Assembly (NCBI RefSeq): GCF_004216755.1
Contig: NZ_SGWZ01000001.1
Coordinates: 992,001-1,056,000, forward strand
Source of the DNA: Kerstersia gyiorum
GTDB lineage: Bacteria > Pseudomonadota > Gammaproteobacteria > Burkholderiales > Burkholderiaceae_B
Reading direction: 5' to 3'
DNA: 64,000 nucleotides
A model generated the notes under the pieces. That model ran no database searches. It was not told the origin of the DNA and saw only the letters and a program-made list of their open reading frames with translations. Each line of letters starts with the position of its first letter. Within the stretch, counting starts at the first letter, position 1. Both the position numbers and the translations under genes were made by a program. Positions 43,320 through 55,971 of this stretch are shown piece by piece.

Positions 43320-44660
43320 TTACTTCAGCGCCTGCCCGTGTCCGGTCTGCCCAATCTGGGCTTCCAGGCTGGGGTCGCGGTGCAGCATCAGCTTGCAGGT
43401 CACGATGATCAGGGTCATCAGGCCGAACACGGCCAGGCCGAAGATGGTGATGATGGTGTTGATGTGCAGTTCCATCTTGAGCAGCAGGGTGTACAGCGCC
43501 ACCATGAACAGGATATTGATCTGTTCATTGAAGTTCTGCACGGCAATGGAGTGCCCCGCAGACAGCAGTACGTGGCCCCGGTGTTGCAGCAGCGCATTCA
43601 TCGGCACGACGAAGTAGCCGGCGGCCGCCCCGATCAGGAACAGCAGGGTGTAGACCGTGTAGGTAGCGCTGACCATGGGCATGCACAGCACCAGCAGCCC
43701 CATGACAGCGCCCAGCGGCAGGACGACCAGGGATTTTTGCAGCGGCAGGCGGCCGGCCAGAATCGCGCCCACGACCGTGCCGAACGCGGAAATGCCCATC
43801 AGCACCGAAGCCTGGTCCAGTCGCAGGCCCAGGTGGGCGTGGCCCCATTCGATGACGATCAGCTGCAGCGTGGCGCCAGCCCCCCAGAACAGCGTAGTGA
43901 TGGCCAGGGAAATGCGGCCCAGCTTGTCGAGCCAGAGGATGCCCACGTAGCCGAAGAAGGTGCGCAGCAGTACCGAGATCTGCCGGGGTTGCTTGGGATA
44001 GTAGTAGCCGGTGTGGGGGATCAGCAGATTGCAGATCGCAGCGCCGACATAAATGAAGACAATACAGAAGATGGCCGCTTCAGCCGGCGTGGACAGGAAG
44101 CTGCCCAGGGGCGTTTGGGTCAGCAGCAGGCTGGAAACATGCGGCGAAATCAGCGCGCCGCCCAGCACTGTGCCGATGATGATGGACGTCACGGTCAGGC
44201 CTTCGATCCAGCTGTTGCCCTTGACCAGGAGCGAGGGGGGCAGCATTTCTGTGACGATGCCGTATTTGGCCGGAGAGTAGGCGGCGGCACCGATGCCGAC
44301 CAGGGCGTAGGCGCCACAGATCAGCCAGGTTTGCTGCACGGAAGACATGCCGAAACAGGTATAGGCCAGCATGATGATGCAGCCCAGTGTCTTGAGGGCG
44401 TTGGTCATCAGCATGACCCGGCCTTTGGGAACGGAGTCCGCAAAAGCCCCGACGAAAGCGGCCAGCAGGACGTATGCCAGGGCAAACCACCATTTCAGCA
44501 TTGGCGCCATCCAGTCGGGGCCGGACAGTTCCTGGATGAGCGCGAGGGCGGCAATGAAAAGCGCGTTGTCGGCCAGCGATGACAAAGCCTGCGCGGCCAT
44601 GACCAGATAAAAGCCTCTTTTCAAGCAGCTGCTCCCGGATGTGTAAGGTATTGGTGCCAA
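43320..44660 (-). CDS. lplT: Lysophospholipid transporter LplT
   Basis: Major-facilitator protein of 446 residues with about 12 helices that flips lysophospholipids across the inner membrane for re-acylation. The N-terminal KRGFYLVMAAQALSSLADNALFIAALALI, SPAKYGIVTEMLPPSLLVKGNSWIEGLTV and GAAAGYFVVPMNALLQHRGH are family marks. Its usual partner Aas (acyltransferase/acyl-ACP synthetase) is not beside it. The best start is TTG 44660; no in-frame ATG fits before residue 21. Confidence 0.9.
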   Translation of the reverse strand: MAPIPYTSGSSCLKRGFYLVMAAQALSSLADNALFIAALALIQELSGPDWMAPMLKWWFALAYVLLAAFVGAFADSVPKGRVMLMTNALKTLGCIIMLAYTCFGMSSVQQTWLICGAYALVGIGAAAYSPAKYGIVTEMLPPSLLVKGNSWIEGLTVTSIIIGTVLGGALISPHVSSLLLTQTPLGSFLSTPAEAAIFCIVFIYVGAAICNLLIPHTGYYYPKQPRQISVLLRTFFGYVGILWLDKLGRISLAITTLFWGAGATLQLIVIEWGHAHLGLRLDQASVLMGISAFGTVVGAILAGRLPLQKSLVVLPLGAVMGLLVLCMPMVSATYTVYTLLFLIGAAAGYFVVPMNALLQHRGHVLLSAGHSIAVQNFNEQINILFMVALYTLLLKMELHINTIITIFGLAVFGLMTLIIVTCKLMLHRDPSLEAQIGQTGHGQALK

Positions 44661-45007
44661 TGAACGTCAAAGTGTAAACAAATGCCGGTTTGCCTGGAGG
44701 CTGTTTTTTTTGCCAGGGGGGCATTACCGTCCGTTCGGTGGGGGAGTATAGCCCCCATGAAGCGTACGGGTTTTACGTGACGTGCGCGCAAGGGCCGCGC
44801 CTGGGGGCTGGATAGGGGGGATCGGGGCAGGGCCGGCGGGCGTAATAATCCGGTAAAAGAGCGTAAATGTACCGTGATGGGTGAGAATTGAATCTGGTGG
44901 CGCAAGGCGCTGCGTTATCATTGCAGATTGATTCCACGGGCTTGCCGCTGCAAGGCGTTGCGAGGGTCCGCTGGAGAGAACAATGACCTGCTTCTGGCTT
45001 TCCTACC
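44661..45007. other. Divergent intergenic region between lplT and smc
   Basis: These 347 bases carry the promoters for both genes. Visible structure: a TGGGGG/CCCCCA hairpin at 44739-44757, a run of eight T at 44704-44711, and a short ORF with a good ribosome binding site that overlaps smc (listed separately). No RNA gene or longer reading frame is supported. Confidence 0.5.
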
Positions 45008-48538
<3,531 letters not shown>

Positions 48539-48646
48539 CACGCAGGCGCGTGGGCCGGCGTTTGCCGGCAAACGGGGCGGAAATGGAAATCGTCCGGCAA
48601 GGGCGCTGGATGCAGGATAGACGCCGGAACAGGCGTGGAGTATGGA

Positions 48647-49774
48647 ATGAGTGATTTGCAGATTGGTTTGATCATCCTGGGGCTGGTGCTGATTGGGGTG
48701 CTGCTTGCCTTCAACTGGTGGCAGGACCGCCGTGTGCGCCGCCGCATGCAGCAGCAATTCCAGCCTCCGGCGCACGACCCGCTGCTGGATGCGGATCAGG
48801 CCGCTCGCGCACAGGCTGGTGCAGCGCCCACGGCCGACCCCACGCTGGGGCAGAGCGCTGCCGCGCCGGTCGCGGAACGCCGTGAACCAGGGCTGGGCGG
48901 AGATACTCCGGCGCCTGCCACCCCGGCCACCGAATCCGCACCTGCGGCGCCAGTAACGGCACGTGGTGCAGCTGACGTGCCGGCAGATCGGGCAACCGAG
49001 GCACTGATTTCCATTGAATTCGCTGCACCAGTGGCGGGAGCCGACCTGCTGGGCGCTGCCCATCCCTTGCGCCAGCAGGCCCGCAAGCCCCTGCGTTTCT
49101 TTGCTTTTTCCGCTCAAGGCACCCTGCGCCAGCACCTGACCACCCAGGATTCCTACACCTCCGTGCATATCGCCGTGCAACTGGCCAATCGGGCGGGCGC
49201 CATCAGTCCGGCGGAATGGCTGCAGATCTGGTCGCGTGCCCAGGAGATCGCCAAGCGCTGCAATGGCAAGCTGTACGGCCCGGAGCAAGTGGCCGTTCTG
49301 GAGCAGGCGGCGCAGCTGGACCGCGTGGCGGCCGCACTGGATGCAGAATTGAGCGTTACCCTGGCGCTGACGGAGCCGCGTCCGGCAGCCGAAGTGCTGG
49401 CCGTGGCCCATGAGCTGGGCTTCCAGTCCACTGGCGGCGTCCTGGCCTGGCTGTCCGAGCAGGGGTTGGTGCGTTTCACGCTGGCGCGCGGCGACGGCGC
49501 GCTGTTCGAGATGGGGCAGGCGCCGTTGGCTCACCTGAGCCTGTTGCTCGACGTGCCGCGCAGTCCGGCTGACGAGCACGCATTCGGCCGCATGGTGAAG
49601 GTCGGCCGCGACCTGGCGCTGCGCCTGGATGCCCATTTGATCGACGACAGCGGCAGGCCGCTGGCCGAGGGTGCCGAGCAGGTCATAGACCAGCAGTTGG
49701 TGCGGCTGTACGGCCAACTGGACAAGGCAGGCCTGACGGCCGGTAGTGCGAGGGCGTTGAGGGTGTTTTCGTGA
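48647..49774 (+). CDS. zipA: Cell division protein ZipA
   Basis: Division protein of 375 residues that tethers FtsZ to the membrane. It has an N-terminal membrane anchor (SDLQIGLIILGLVLIGVLLAFNWW), a basic stretch (DRRVRRRM), a long Pro/Ala-rich linker (about 35-190) and the C-terminal FtsZ-binding domain (from about residue 225, including SVTLALTEPRPAAEVLAVAHELGFQSTGG and LSLLLDVPRSPADEHAFGRMVKVGRDLA). ATG 48647 follows a GGAG. The stop overlaps the ligA start by four bases, the usual arrangement in this group. Confidence 0.9.
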   Translation: MSDLQIGLIILGLVLIGVLLAFNWWQDRRVRRRMQQQFQPPAHDPLLDADQAARAQAGAAPTADPTLGQSAAAPVAERREPGLGGDTPAPATPATESAPAAPVTARGAADVPADRATEALISIEFAAPVAGADLLGAAHPLRQQARKPLRFFAFSAQGTLRQHLTTQDSYTSVHIAVQLANRAGAISPAEWLQIWSRAQEIAKRCNGKLYGPEQVAVLEQAAQLDRVAAALDAELSVTLALTEPRPAAEVLAVAHELGFQSTGGVLAWLSEQGLVRFTLARGDGALFEMGQAPLAHLSLLLDVPRSPADEHAFGRMVKVGRDLALRLDAHLIDDSGRPLAEGAEQVIDQQLVRLYGQLDKAGLTAGSARALRVFS

Positions 49775-51903
49775 GTTCAGGTTTGACGTTGGAAGCGGCC
49801 CGGGAACGGGCCGGGGCATTGCGCAGGGAAATTGAAGGCCACAACCACCGGTATTACGTGCTGGATGATCCCAGTGTGCCGGACGCTGTCTATGACGGCC
49901 AGATGCGCGAGCTGGAAGCGCTGGAGGCCGAGTGGGAGGAATTGCGTACGCCGGATTCCCCGACGCAGCGTGTCGGGGCCACGCCATCCTCGGCGTTCGG
50001 CAGCGTGCGCCATGCCGTCCCCATGTTGTCGCTGGGCAATGCCTTCAATCGGGAAGAAGTCGAAGCGTTTGACCGTCGTGTCACCGATACCCTGCGTGAT
50101 GCAGGCCAGTTGGGCCTGGCGGAAGCAGCGGAATATTTCTGCGAGATGAAGTTCGACGGGCTGGCCATCAGCTTGCGCTATGAAAACGGCGTGCTGGTGC
50201 AGGCCGCGACGCGCGGCGACGGCTATGAAGGCGAGGATGTCACGCATAACGTCCGTACCATCCGTGCGATCCCCTTGCGTTTGCAGGCATCTGGCCGGGC
50301 CGTGCCCGAGGTGCTGGAAGTGCGTGGCGAGGTCCTGATGTTCCGGGAAGATTTCGAGCGCCTGAATCTGGCCCAGCAGGCCCGTAACGAGAAAGTCTTC
50401 GTCAATCCGCGCAATGCGGCGGCCGGCAGCCTGCGGCAGCTGGATTCCACGATTACCGCCAAGCGCAATCTGCGTTTCTACGCCTACGGATGGGGAGAAT
50501 ACCGCGCAGGGCAGGATGGTGTGGCGCCGGCAGGCGGCAGCGGTGATCTGTTTGCTGCTGCGTCTGCGGAGGCTGCGGCCCAAGATGCCGCCTTGCCCGC
50601 CCGCACGCATAGCGGCATGCTGGCCTGGCTGGCTGAACTGGGTTTGCCGGTCAACAGCAAGTACAACCGGGTTGCACGCGGTGTCGATGGGCTGATGGCC
50701 TTCTATAACGAGGTCGGCGCGACGCGTGCCGGGCTCAAGTACGACATCGACGGCGTGGTCTACAAGGTGGATAGCCTGCGTAGCCAGCAGACGCTGGGGT
50801 TCGTGGCGCGCGCGCCGCGTTTTGCACTGGCCCATAAATTTCCGGCCGAAGAGGCGCAGACCCGCTTGCTGGATATCGAGGTACAGGTGGGCCGTACTGG
50901 CGCCATCACGCCAGTGGCGCGCCTGGCGCCGGTATTCGTCGGTGGCGTGACGGTGACCAATGCCACGCTGCACAACGAAGATGAAATCCGCCGCAAGGAT
51001 GTGATGATCGGCGATACGGTGATCGTGCGCCGCGCAGGGGACGTGATTCCCGAAGTGGTGCGCCCGTTGCCAGAGCTGCGACCGGCCGATGCGCGTGCAT
51101 TTGTCATGCCGACGCATTGTCCGATCTGCGGTTCGGCCATCGAGCGGCCCGAGGACGAAACCATCGCACGCTGTTCCGGCGGCCTGTTCTGCGCTGCGCA
51201 GCGCAAGCAGTCCCTCTGGCACGCTGCCAGCCGCAAGGCGCTGGATATCGGCGGGTTGGGAGAGAAGCTGATAGAGCAGCTGGTGGACGATGGCCGGGTG
51301 CATTCCCTGGCGGATCTGTTCGACTTGCGTGCCGAGCTGCTGGCGTCCTATGACCGCATGGGAGCGAAGTCGGCGGCCAATCTGGTCGCTGCCATAGAGG
51401 CTGCACGTCGCCCCACGCTGGGCCGGCTGATTTATGCGCTGGGTATCCGCCATGTGGGTGAAACCACGGCGCGGGACCTGGCAAGGCATTTCGGCAGCAT
51501 GGAAGCGCTGGCCGATGCCGATCTCGAGGCCTTGCAGCGTGCACCCGACGTCGGTCCGGTGGTGGCGGCGTCCGTGCGGCGTTTCTTCGACGAACCGCAT
51601 AACCGCGAAGTGCTTGAAGCGCTCAAACGTCATGGCGTCGAGCCGCAGCCGGAAGTGGCGCCGGCTTCGACCGGCTTGACTGGCAAGACATTCGTGCTGA
51701 CCGGCACGTTTCCACGCTGGACACGCGAGGAAGCCTCGCAACGCATTATCGCGGCTGGCGGCAAGGTGAGCGGCTCGGTGTCGCGCAAGACTTCGTTCGT
51801 GGTGGCCGGCGTGGAAGCGGGCAGCAAGTTGACCAAGGCCAGGGAACTGGGGGTCACGGTGCTGGACGAAGACGAGTTGCGTGCCATGCTGGGCGAGCCC
51901 TGA
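49771..51903 (+). CDS. ligA: NAD-dependent DNA ligase
   Basis: Seals nicks with NAD+; 710 residues. The adenylated lysine is in EMKFDGLAISLRYENG, after the NAD-binding Ia domain (YYVLDDPSVPDAVYDGQMREL). The OB fold follows (QVGRTGAITPVARL), then the zinc finger cysteines in CPICGSAIERPEDETIARCSGGLFCAAQ, the helix-hairpin-helix region, and a C-terminal BRCT domain (TGKTFVLTGTFPRWTREEAS). An Ala/Gly-rich insertion of about 25-30 residues near 250-280, between YGWGEYRA and THSGMLAWL, explains most of the extra length. GTG start at 49771. Confidence 0.97.
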   Translation: MSSGLTLEAARERAGALRREIEGHNHRYYVLDDPSVPDAVYDGQMRELEALEAEWEELRTPDSPTQRVGATPSSAFGSVRHAVPMLSLGNAFNREEVEAFDRRVTDTLRDAGQLGLAEAAEYFCEMKFDGLAISLRYENGVLVQAATRGDGYEGEDVTHNVRTIRAIPLRLQASGRAVPEVLEVRGEVLMFREDFERLNLAQQARNEKVFVNPRNAAAGSLRQLDSTITAKRNLRFYAYGWGEYRAGQDGVAPAGGSGDLFAAASAEAAAQDAALPARTHSGMLAWLAELGLPVNSKYNRVARGVDGLMAFYNEVGATRAGLKYDIDGVVYKVDSLRSQQTLGFVARAPRFALAHKFPAEEAQTRLLDIEVQVGRTGAITPVARLAPVFVGGVTVTNATLHNEDEIRRKDVMIGDTVIVRRAGDVIPEVVRPLPELRPADARAFVMPTHCPICGSAIERPEDETIARCSGGLFCAAQRKQSLWHAASRKALDIGGLGEKLIEQLVDDGRVHSLADLFDLRAELLASYDRMGAKSAANLVAAIEAARRPTLGRLIYALGIRHVGETTARDLARHFGSMEALADADLEALQRAPDVGPVVAASVRRFFDEPHNREVLEALKRHGVEPQPEVAPASTGLTGKTFVLTGTFPRWTREEASQRIIAAGGKVSGSVSRKTSFVVAGVEAGSKLTKARELGVTVLDEDELRAMLGEP

Positions 51904-52094
51904 GCGGCTTGCCGCCAGGCGGTGTGGCCGGATATTTCCTGTGACGCACCGCCGTGCTTCCGGCGGCGCGTTGCCGGACGATCGGTTTTTTCTATGGCAC
52001 TTTGGAATGTGTTGAGCGGTTTTGGCCGCCACGCGCCGGATTTACTGAATATGATCAAGGTCCGGGGATGGTCCCCGGCGGGCAAGGAGTTGAA

Positions 52095-52718
52095 ATGAAA
52101 CGCATCGCGGCTTTATTCAGCGTGCTGTTGAGCGCGCTGTTGCTCAGTGGTTGTGGCTACAACGCCATTCAGGCGGCCGATGAAAAGGTCAGCGCGGCCT
52201 GGTCGGAAGTCCTGAACCAGTATCAGCGCCGTGCCGATCTGATTCCGAATCTGGTCAATACGGTGCAGGGCTACGCAACACACGAGCGCCAGGTGCTGAC
52301 CGAAGTGACACAGGCACGTTCGAAAGTGGGTTCCATGCAGGTCACGCCGGAAATGCTGGAAGATCCGGAACAGTTGGCGCGTTTCCAGGCGGCGCAGTCG
52401 CAACTGAGCTCGTCGTTGTCGCGTTTGCTGGTGGTGGCTGAAAACTATCCTGAGCTGAAGGCTGATGCCGCGTTCCGCGATCTGCAGGCGCAGCTCGATG
52501 GCACGGAAAACCGTATCACCGTGGCGCGCAACCGGTATGTGCAGGCGGTCCAGGATTACAACGTATTGGTGCGCCAGTTCCCGGCTGTCATGACTGCCAA
52601 GATGTTTGGCTACAAGACCAAGGCCAATTTCAGCGTAGAAAACGAGGCCGATATCTCGCGCGCGCCCGTCGTCAACTTCGGCACGGGCAACGCGCCGGCG
52701 GCAGGAGCCGCACAGTGA
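52095..52718 (+). CDS. LemA family lipoprotein
   Basis: A 207-residue protein with a lipoprotein signal (LLSALLLSGC, cysteine at about residue 20) and the all-helical LemA core: YNAIQAADEKVSAAWSEVLNQYQRRADLIPNLVNTVQGYATHERQVL and NRYVQAVQDYNVLVRQFP. AAGGAG before ATG 52095 fixes the start. LemA function is unclear; it is often next to TPM-domain genes, as here. The stop overlaps the next gene (ATGA). Confidence 0.92.
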   Translation: MKRIAALFSVLLSALLLSGCGYNAIQAADEKVSAAWSEVLNQYQRRADLIPNLVNTVQGYATHERQVLTEVTQARSKVGSMQVTPEMLEDPEQLARFQAAQSQLSSSLSRLLVVAENYPELKADAAFRDLQAQLDGTENRITVARNRYVQAVQDYNVLVRQFPAVMTAKMFGYKTKANFSVENEADISRAPVVNFGTGNAPAAGAAQ

Positions 52719-53707
52719 TGCAGCGGCCATGCGCAGGCGCGGGCCGGACGTCGGGCACAGGGATGATGCCTGCGCCCGACGGCGTCCTGCACCCGCGCAT
52801 GGCAGACGCAGGCGTGCCGGCCCGCTCTGCGGTCCGGCACGCCCTGCAACACTGCCTGGCCTTGCTGGTCTTGTTGTGCACCGTCCTGTTGCCCGTCCCG
52901 GGTTGGTCGCAGGATGTCGCCATTCCGCAGCTTAGCGGCCGCGTGCTGGACCGGACGGCTACGCTGAATGCGGAGCAGCAGCGCCAGCTCACCGAAAAAC
53001 TGGCTGCGCTGGAGCAGGAAAGTGGTGCGCAGATTGCCGTGCTGATCGTTCCCACGACCGGGGATGACAGTATTGAACAGTATGCCGTGCGGGCATTTGA
53101 AACCTGGAAGCTGGGGCGCAAGGATGTCGATGACGGCATTCTGGTGGTGGTTGCCAAAGACGATCGCGCCATGCGCATCGAAGTGGGCTATGGGCTGGAA
53201 GGCGTGGTGACGGATACCCGTGCCAGCCGCATCATCCGTGAACAGATGGCGCCGCGTTTCGCCCAGGGGGATTTCGCCGGTGGGCTGCATGGCGCCGTGG
53301 AGCAGCTGGCGCTGCTGGTACGTACCGGCGAGTTGCCTGCGCCGCAGGGGCAGCCGTCTGGCGAGTCCTCTGACAGCAGTGGTGAATCCTGGGGCGTGGG
53401 CCTGCTCGAAAGCCTGGTGCTTCTGGTCATCCTGGTATTCAAGGCCGTGCCCGGTCCCATTGCAGGTGTGGCCATCTTCTTTCTGACCGGCAGCATCTGG
53501 CTGGGCATTGGCGCTGCCGTGCTGGTCATGGTGCTCAACCAGTTGTTGCATCGTGTGCAGGGGACCGCAGTGCGCCGCGGCGGTTCGTCCCGTGGCGGGT
53601 TTTCTTCGGGCAGTTGGGGCGGCCGATCCTCGGGGTCCAGCCGTGGCGGCGGGTTTCGGGGCGGCGGTGGCCGTAGCGGAGGTGGCGGTGCATCCGGTCG
53701 TTGGTAA
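52715..53707 (+). CDS. TPM domain protein, membrane-anchored with Gly/Ser-rich tail (YgcG-like)
   Basis: A 330-residue exported protein. A hydrophobic signal lies at about residues 43-65 (ending PGWSQD), so the N-terminus is unusually long; an ATG 28 residues in (MADAG) may be the true start. The TPM domain runs about 70-215 (VLDRTATLNAEQQRQLTEKLAALEQESGAQIAVLIVPTTG, DDGILVVVAKDDRAMRIEVGYGLEGVV). Two membrane helices follow and the end is a low-complexity Gly/Ser/Arg tail. Related proteins are linked to photosystem repair in plants and to membrane-protein upkeep; the bacterial role is unknown. Confidence 0.9.
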   Translation: MMQRPCAGAGRTSGTGMMPAPDGVLHPRMADAGVPARSAVRHALQHCLALLVLLCTVLLPVPGWSQDVAIPQLSGRVLDRTATLNAEQQRQLTEKLAALEQESGAQIAVLIVPTTGDDSIEQYAVRAFETWKLGRKDVDDGILVVVAKDDRAMRIEVGYGLEGVVTDTRASRIIREQMAPRFAQGDFAGGLHGAVEQLALLVRTGELPAPQGQPSGESSDSSGESWGVGLLESLVLLVILVFKAVPGPIAGVAIFFLTGSIWLGIGAAVLVMVLNQLLHRVQGTAVRRGGSSRGGFSSGSWGGRSSGSSRGGGFRGGGGRSGGGGASGRW

Positions 53708-54188
53708 GTGCCTGAGGGCCGTCGGTTGGAGCAACCTGCATGGTCGCTGGTTGAGGTCGCGCCATTTTCCGCCAGCCGTGCTCAAGCAGCTCGAACAGCG
53801 AATTAGCGAGAGTGAAACCCGCCATGCCGGAGAACTGGTGCTGGCCGTCGAGCAGGCCTTGCCTGATTCCCAGCCAGATAGCCTGGCGCGGGCGCTGGAG
53901 GTCTTCGGCCGCCTGCGGGTCTGGGATACGCCACGGCGCACCGGCGTGCTGCTTTATCTGTGCCTGGGCGACCACAGCATAGAACTGGTGGCCGATCGGG
54001 GCGTGAACGTGGCCAAGGAAGATTGGGCCATGCTGTGCGCCAGCCTGCAAGCCTATCTGGCGCGCGGAGAGTTCGCGGCCGGCCTGGAAATGGCGATTGC
54101 CGGTATAGAAACCCGGCTTGAATACTGCTGCCCGATATCGGACCGTGAAGACAGCGAAGGCCTGCCGAACGCCCCGGTCGTGCTCTGA
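53688..54188 (+). CDS. TPM domain protein, soluble
   Basis: A 166-residue TPM-fold protein without signal or membrane segment. Core stretches are LKQLEQRISESETRHAGELVLAVEQAL, FGRLRVWDTPRRTGVLLYLCLGDHSIELVADRGVN and LARGEFAAGLEMAIAGIETRL. I place the start at GTG 53688, with GGAGG 5 bases upstream, inside the Gly-rich end of the preceding gene (20-base overlap). The frame continues upstream but only through shadow sequence. It completes a lemA-TPM-TPM operon. Confidence 0.88.
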   Translation: MHPVVGKCLRAVGWSNLHGRWLRSRHFPPAVLKQLEQRISESETRHAGELVLAVEQALPDSQPDSLARALEVFGRLRVWDTPRRTGVLLYLCLGDHSIELVADRGVNVAKEDWAMLCASLQAYLARGEFAAGLEMAIAGIETRLEYCCPISDREDSEGLPNAPVVL

Positions 54189-54265
54189 GCGCGGCTGAAG
54201 GCCGCGGTCTTGGCAGCCCCGACTCATGCGGTTGTGCCTTGCCTGTCCCTTGTTGACGTTCCTAT

Positions 54266-54303
54266 GAAAACACCCGGTTGCAGCCAGGGCCGCAACCGGG
54301 TGT
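54266..54303 (-). terminator. Rho-independent terminator of the parvulin operon
   Basis: A 12-bp perfect stem (GCAACCGGGTGT at 54292-54303 with ACACCCGGTTGC at 54270-54281) has a 10-base loop and is followed on the minus strand by four T. It lies about 22 bases beyond the parvulin stop. Confidence 0.75.
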
Positions 54304-54324
54304 GCAGTCAAACCGCGACTGGAA

Positions 54325-55107
54325 TCAGTTTTCCTGAATCTTTGCCTTTTCCACCAGGTCCTGCTGGTACTTGGAGAGGGCCTGCTGGCGCAGCATCTGT
54401 TCGATCTGCGGGCGCACTTGTTCCAGCGGCGGGAAGGCCACCGGGCGCACGTCTTCCAGTTCGATGATGTGCCAGCCGAAGTCGCTCTTGACCGGCGCGG
54501 CGCTCATCTGGCCCTTTTGCAAGGCGGTCACGGCGTCAGCGAAGGGCTTCACATAGTTGGTTGCGGCACCCCAGCCCAGATCACCGCCACGCTGGGCGCT
54601 GCCCGGGTCACGCGAGTATTTCTTGGCCAGGTCGGCGAAGCTGCTCTTCTTGTCCTTCAGCTGCTTCTGGACGTCCTGTGCAGTTTTCTCGTCTTCCACC
54701 AGGATGTGACGAACCTTGTATTCCTGCTGGTTGCCCTGTTCGGCCTTGACCTTGTCGTACTCGGCCTGTATGGCGGAGTCGGAAACCGGGTTCTTTTCCA
54801 GGTAGTCGTCCATCAGGCCGCGCACCAGAATGCCCTGACGAGCCAGTTCGATTTCGGTGACGATTTCAGGCTTGCTGCCGACCTTGGCGCTTTCGGCCGC
54901 TTGCACCAGCACCTGGCGATTGATCAATTCCTGCTTGACCTGTTCGCGCAGCTGCGGCGAATCCGTGGCGCCCTGGTCGACCAGCAAGGAGATGAATTGG
55001 TCGAAGTCTTTCTGGGAGATGGGTTTCCCGTTGACGGTCGCGATGTTCTGGGCGTAGATCGGCGCCGAAATGGCGGCTGCTGCGAGCAGTACGGCAAAGC
55101 GTTTCAT
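54325..55107 (-). CDS. Periplasmic peptidyl-prolyl isomerase, parvulin type (Par27-like)
   Basis: A 260-residue exported chaperone/isomerase. The signal peptide MKRFAVLLAAAAISAPIYAQ is followed by a helical N-domain (IATVNGKPISQKDFDQFISLLVDQ) and a parvulin domain at about 130-225 (KVRHILVEDEKTAQDV, FADLAKKYSRDPGSAQRGGDLGWG, VKSDFGWHIIELEDVRP). It resembles Bordetella Par27, which helps outer-membrane protein biogenesis. AAGGA before ATG 55107 supports the start. It is the last gene of the msrB-yciB-bolA unit. Confidence 0.92.
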   Translation of the reverse strand: MKRFAVLLAAAAISAPIYAQNIATVNGKPISQKDFDQFISLLVDQGATDSPQLREQVKQELINRQVLVQAAESAKVGSKPEIVTEIELARQGILVRGLMDDYLEKNPVSDSAIQAEYDKVKAEQGNQQEYKVRHILVEDEKTAQDVQKQLKDKKSSFADLAKKYSRDPGSAQRGGDLGWGAATNYVKPFADAVTALQKGQMSAAPVKSDFGWHIIELEDVRPVAFPPLEQVRPQIEQMLRQQALSKYQQDLVEKAKIQEN

Positions 55108-55117
55108 GAAGATCCTT

Positions 55118-55384
55118 TCAGGAGGCCTGCGTTTCCAGCGCAAGCGCGTGGATAGGGTGCGGAATCAAATCGCGTAGGCGATCATACACGAGGCGATGGC
55201 GCGCCACATGGGAAAGCCCGGTAAAACCTGCCGCTGCGATTTTTACCCGCAAATGCTTGGCGCCGCCCTGAGCGCCGGCATGTCCGGCGTGCAGGTGCGA
55301 CTCATCGAGTATGACCAGGCTGGAAGGATGCAGTTCCTGCAAACGTTCAGTCAGTACTGCCTGAAGTGTTTCAAAATCCGCCAT
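55118..55384 (-). CDS. BolA family protein
   Basis: Small BolA-fold protein, 88 residues from ATG 55384; an ATG at 55402 with AAGGG upstream would add six residues and overlap yciB. The conserved core is LVILDESHLHAGHAGAQGGAKHLRVKIAAAGFTGLSHVARHRLVYDRLRDLIPHPIHALAL, with the RH-x-x-VY motif near the second invariant histidine. BolA proteins work with monothiol glutaredoxins in Fe-S trafficking and iron sensing. It lies one base after yciB. Confidence 0.93.
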   Translation of the reverse strand: MADFETLQAVLTERLQELHPSSLVILDESHLHAGHAGAQGGAKHLRVKIAAAGFTGLSHVARHRLVYDRLRDLIPHPIHALALETQAS

Positions 55385-55385
55385 C

Positions 55386-55955
55386 TCAATAATTCTCGTC
55401 ATTGGCGGCGCCCTTGCCATTGTCCTGCATATGGCGGCCCAGCCAGATGGATTGGATGACGACAAAGACCAGCATCAGGATCATCAGGCCGAAGACCTTG
55501 AAGTTGACCCACTGTTCTTCTGAGAAATGGCCGGAAAATGCCACGTACAGGTTGAGTGCGCCGGCTACCAGGAAGAACAGTATCCAGCTGGCGTTCATCT
55601 TTTCCCAGGCGTGGTCGGGCATGGATACCTTTTCCCCAAGCAGCTTCTTCAGCAGGTTCTGGCCCCGCAGCAGCCGGGCGCCCAGCAGGGCGGCGGCGAA
55701 TAGCCAATACAGCGCCGTGGGTTTCCACTTGATGAAGGCCGGGTCGTTCAGCCAGAGGGTGGCGCCGCCAAATACCACGATGATGCCTAGCGTGAGCCAT
55801 TGCATCATTTCGATGGGTTGGCGCCGGACGCGCATCCAGAGGATTTGCAGCACGGCTGCGGCGACGGCCACGGCGGTTGCTACCTGGATGTCGGCAAAGC
55901 GGTAGGCGACGAAAAACAGCAGCAGGGGGAACAGGTCGAACAGGAATTTTTTCAT
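55386..55955 (-). CDS. yciB: Septation protein A family, inner-membrane protein YciB
   Basis: Membrane protein of 189 residues with five to six helices: MKKFLFDLFPLLLFFVAYRFADI at the start, then QPIEMMQWLTLGIIVVFGGATLWLNDPAFIKWKPTALYWLFAAALL and LNLYVAFSGHFSEEQWVNFKVFGLMILMLVFVVIQSIWLGRHM. The family (YciB/IspZ/IspA) affects cell-envelope integrity and septation. It sits between msrB and bolA in one unit. Confidence 0.95.
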   Translation of the reverse strand: MKKFLFDLFPLLLFFVAYRFADIQVATAVAVAAAVLQILWMRVRRQPIEMMQWLTLGIIVVFGGATLWLNDPAFIKWKPTALYWLFAAALLGARLLRGQNLLKKLLGEKVSMPDHAWEKMNASWILFFLVAGALNLYVAFSGHFSEEQWVNFKVFGLMILMLVFVVIQSIWLGRHMQDNGKGAANDENY

Positions 55956-55971
55956 GCTGGGGCGCGCGCGT

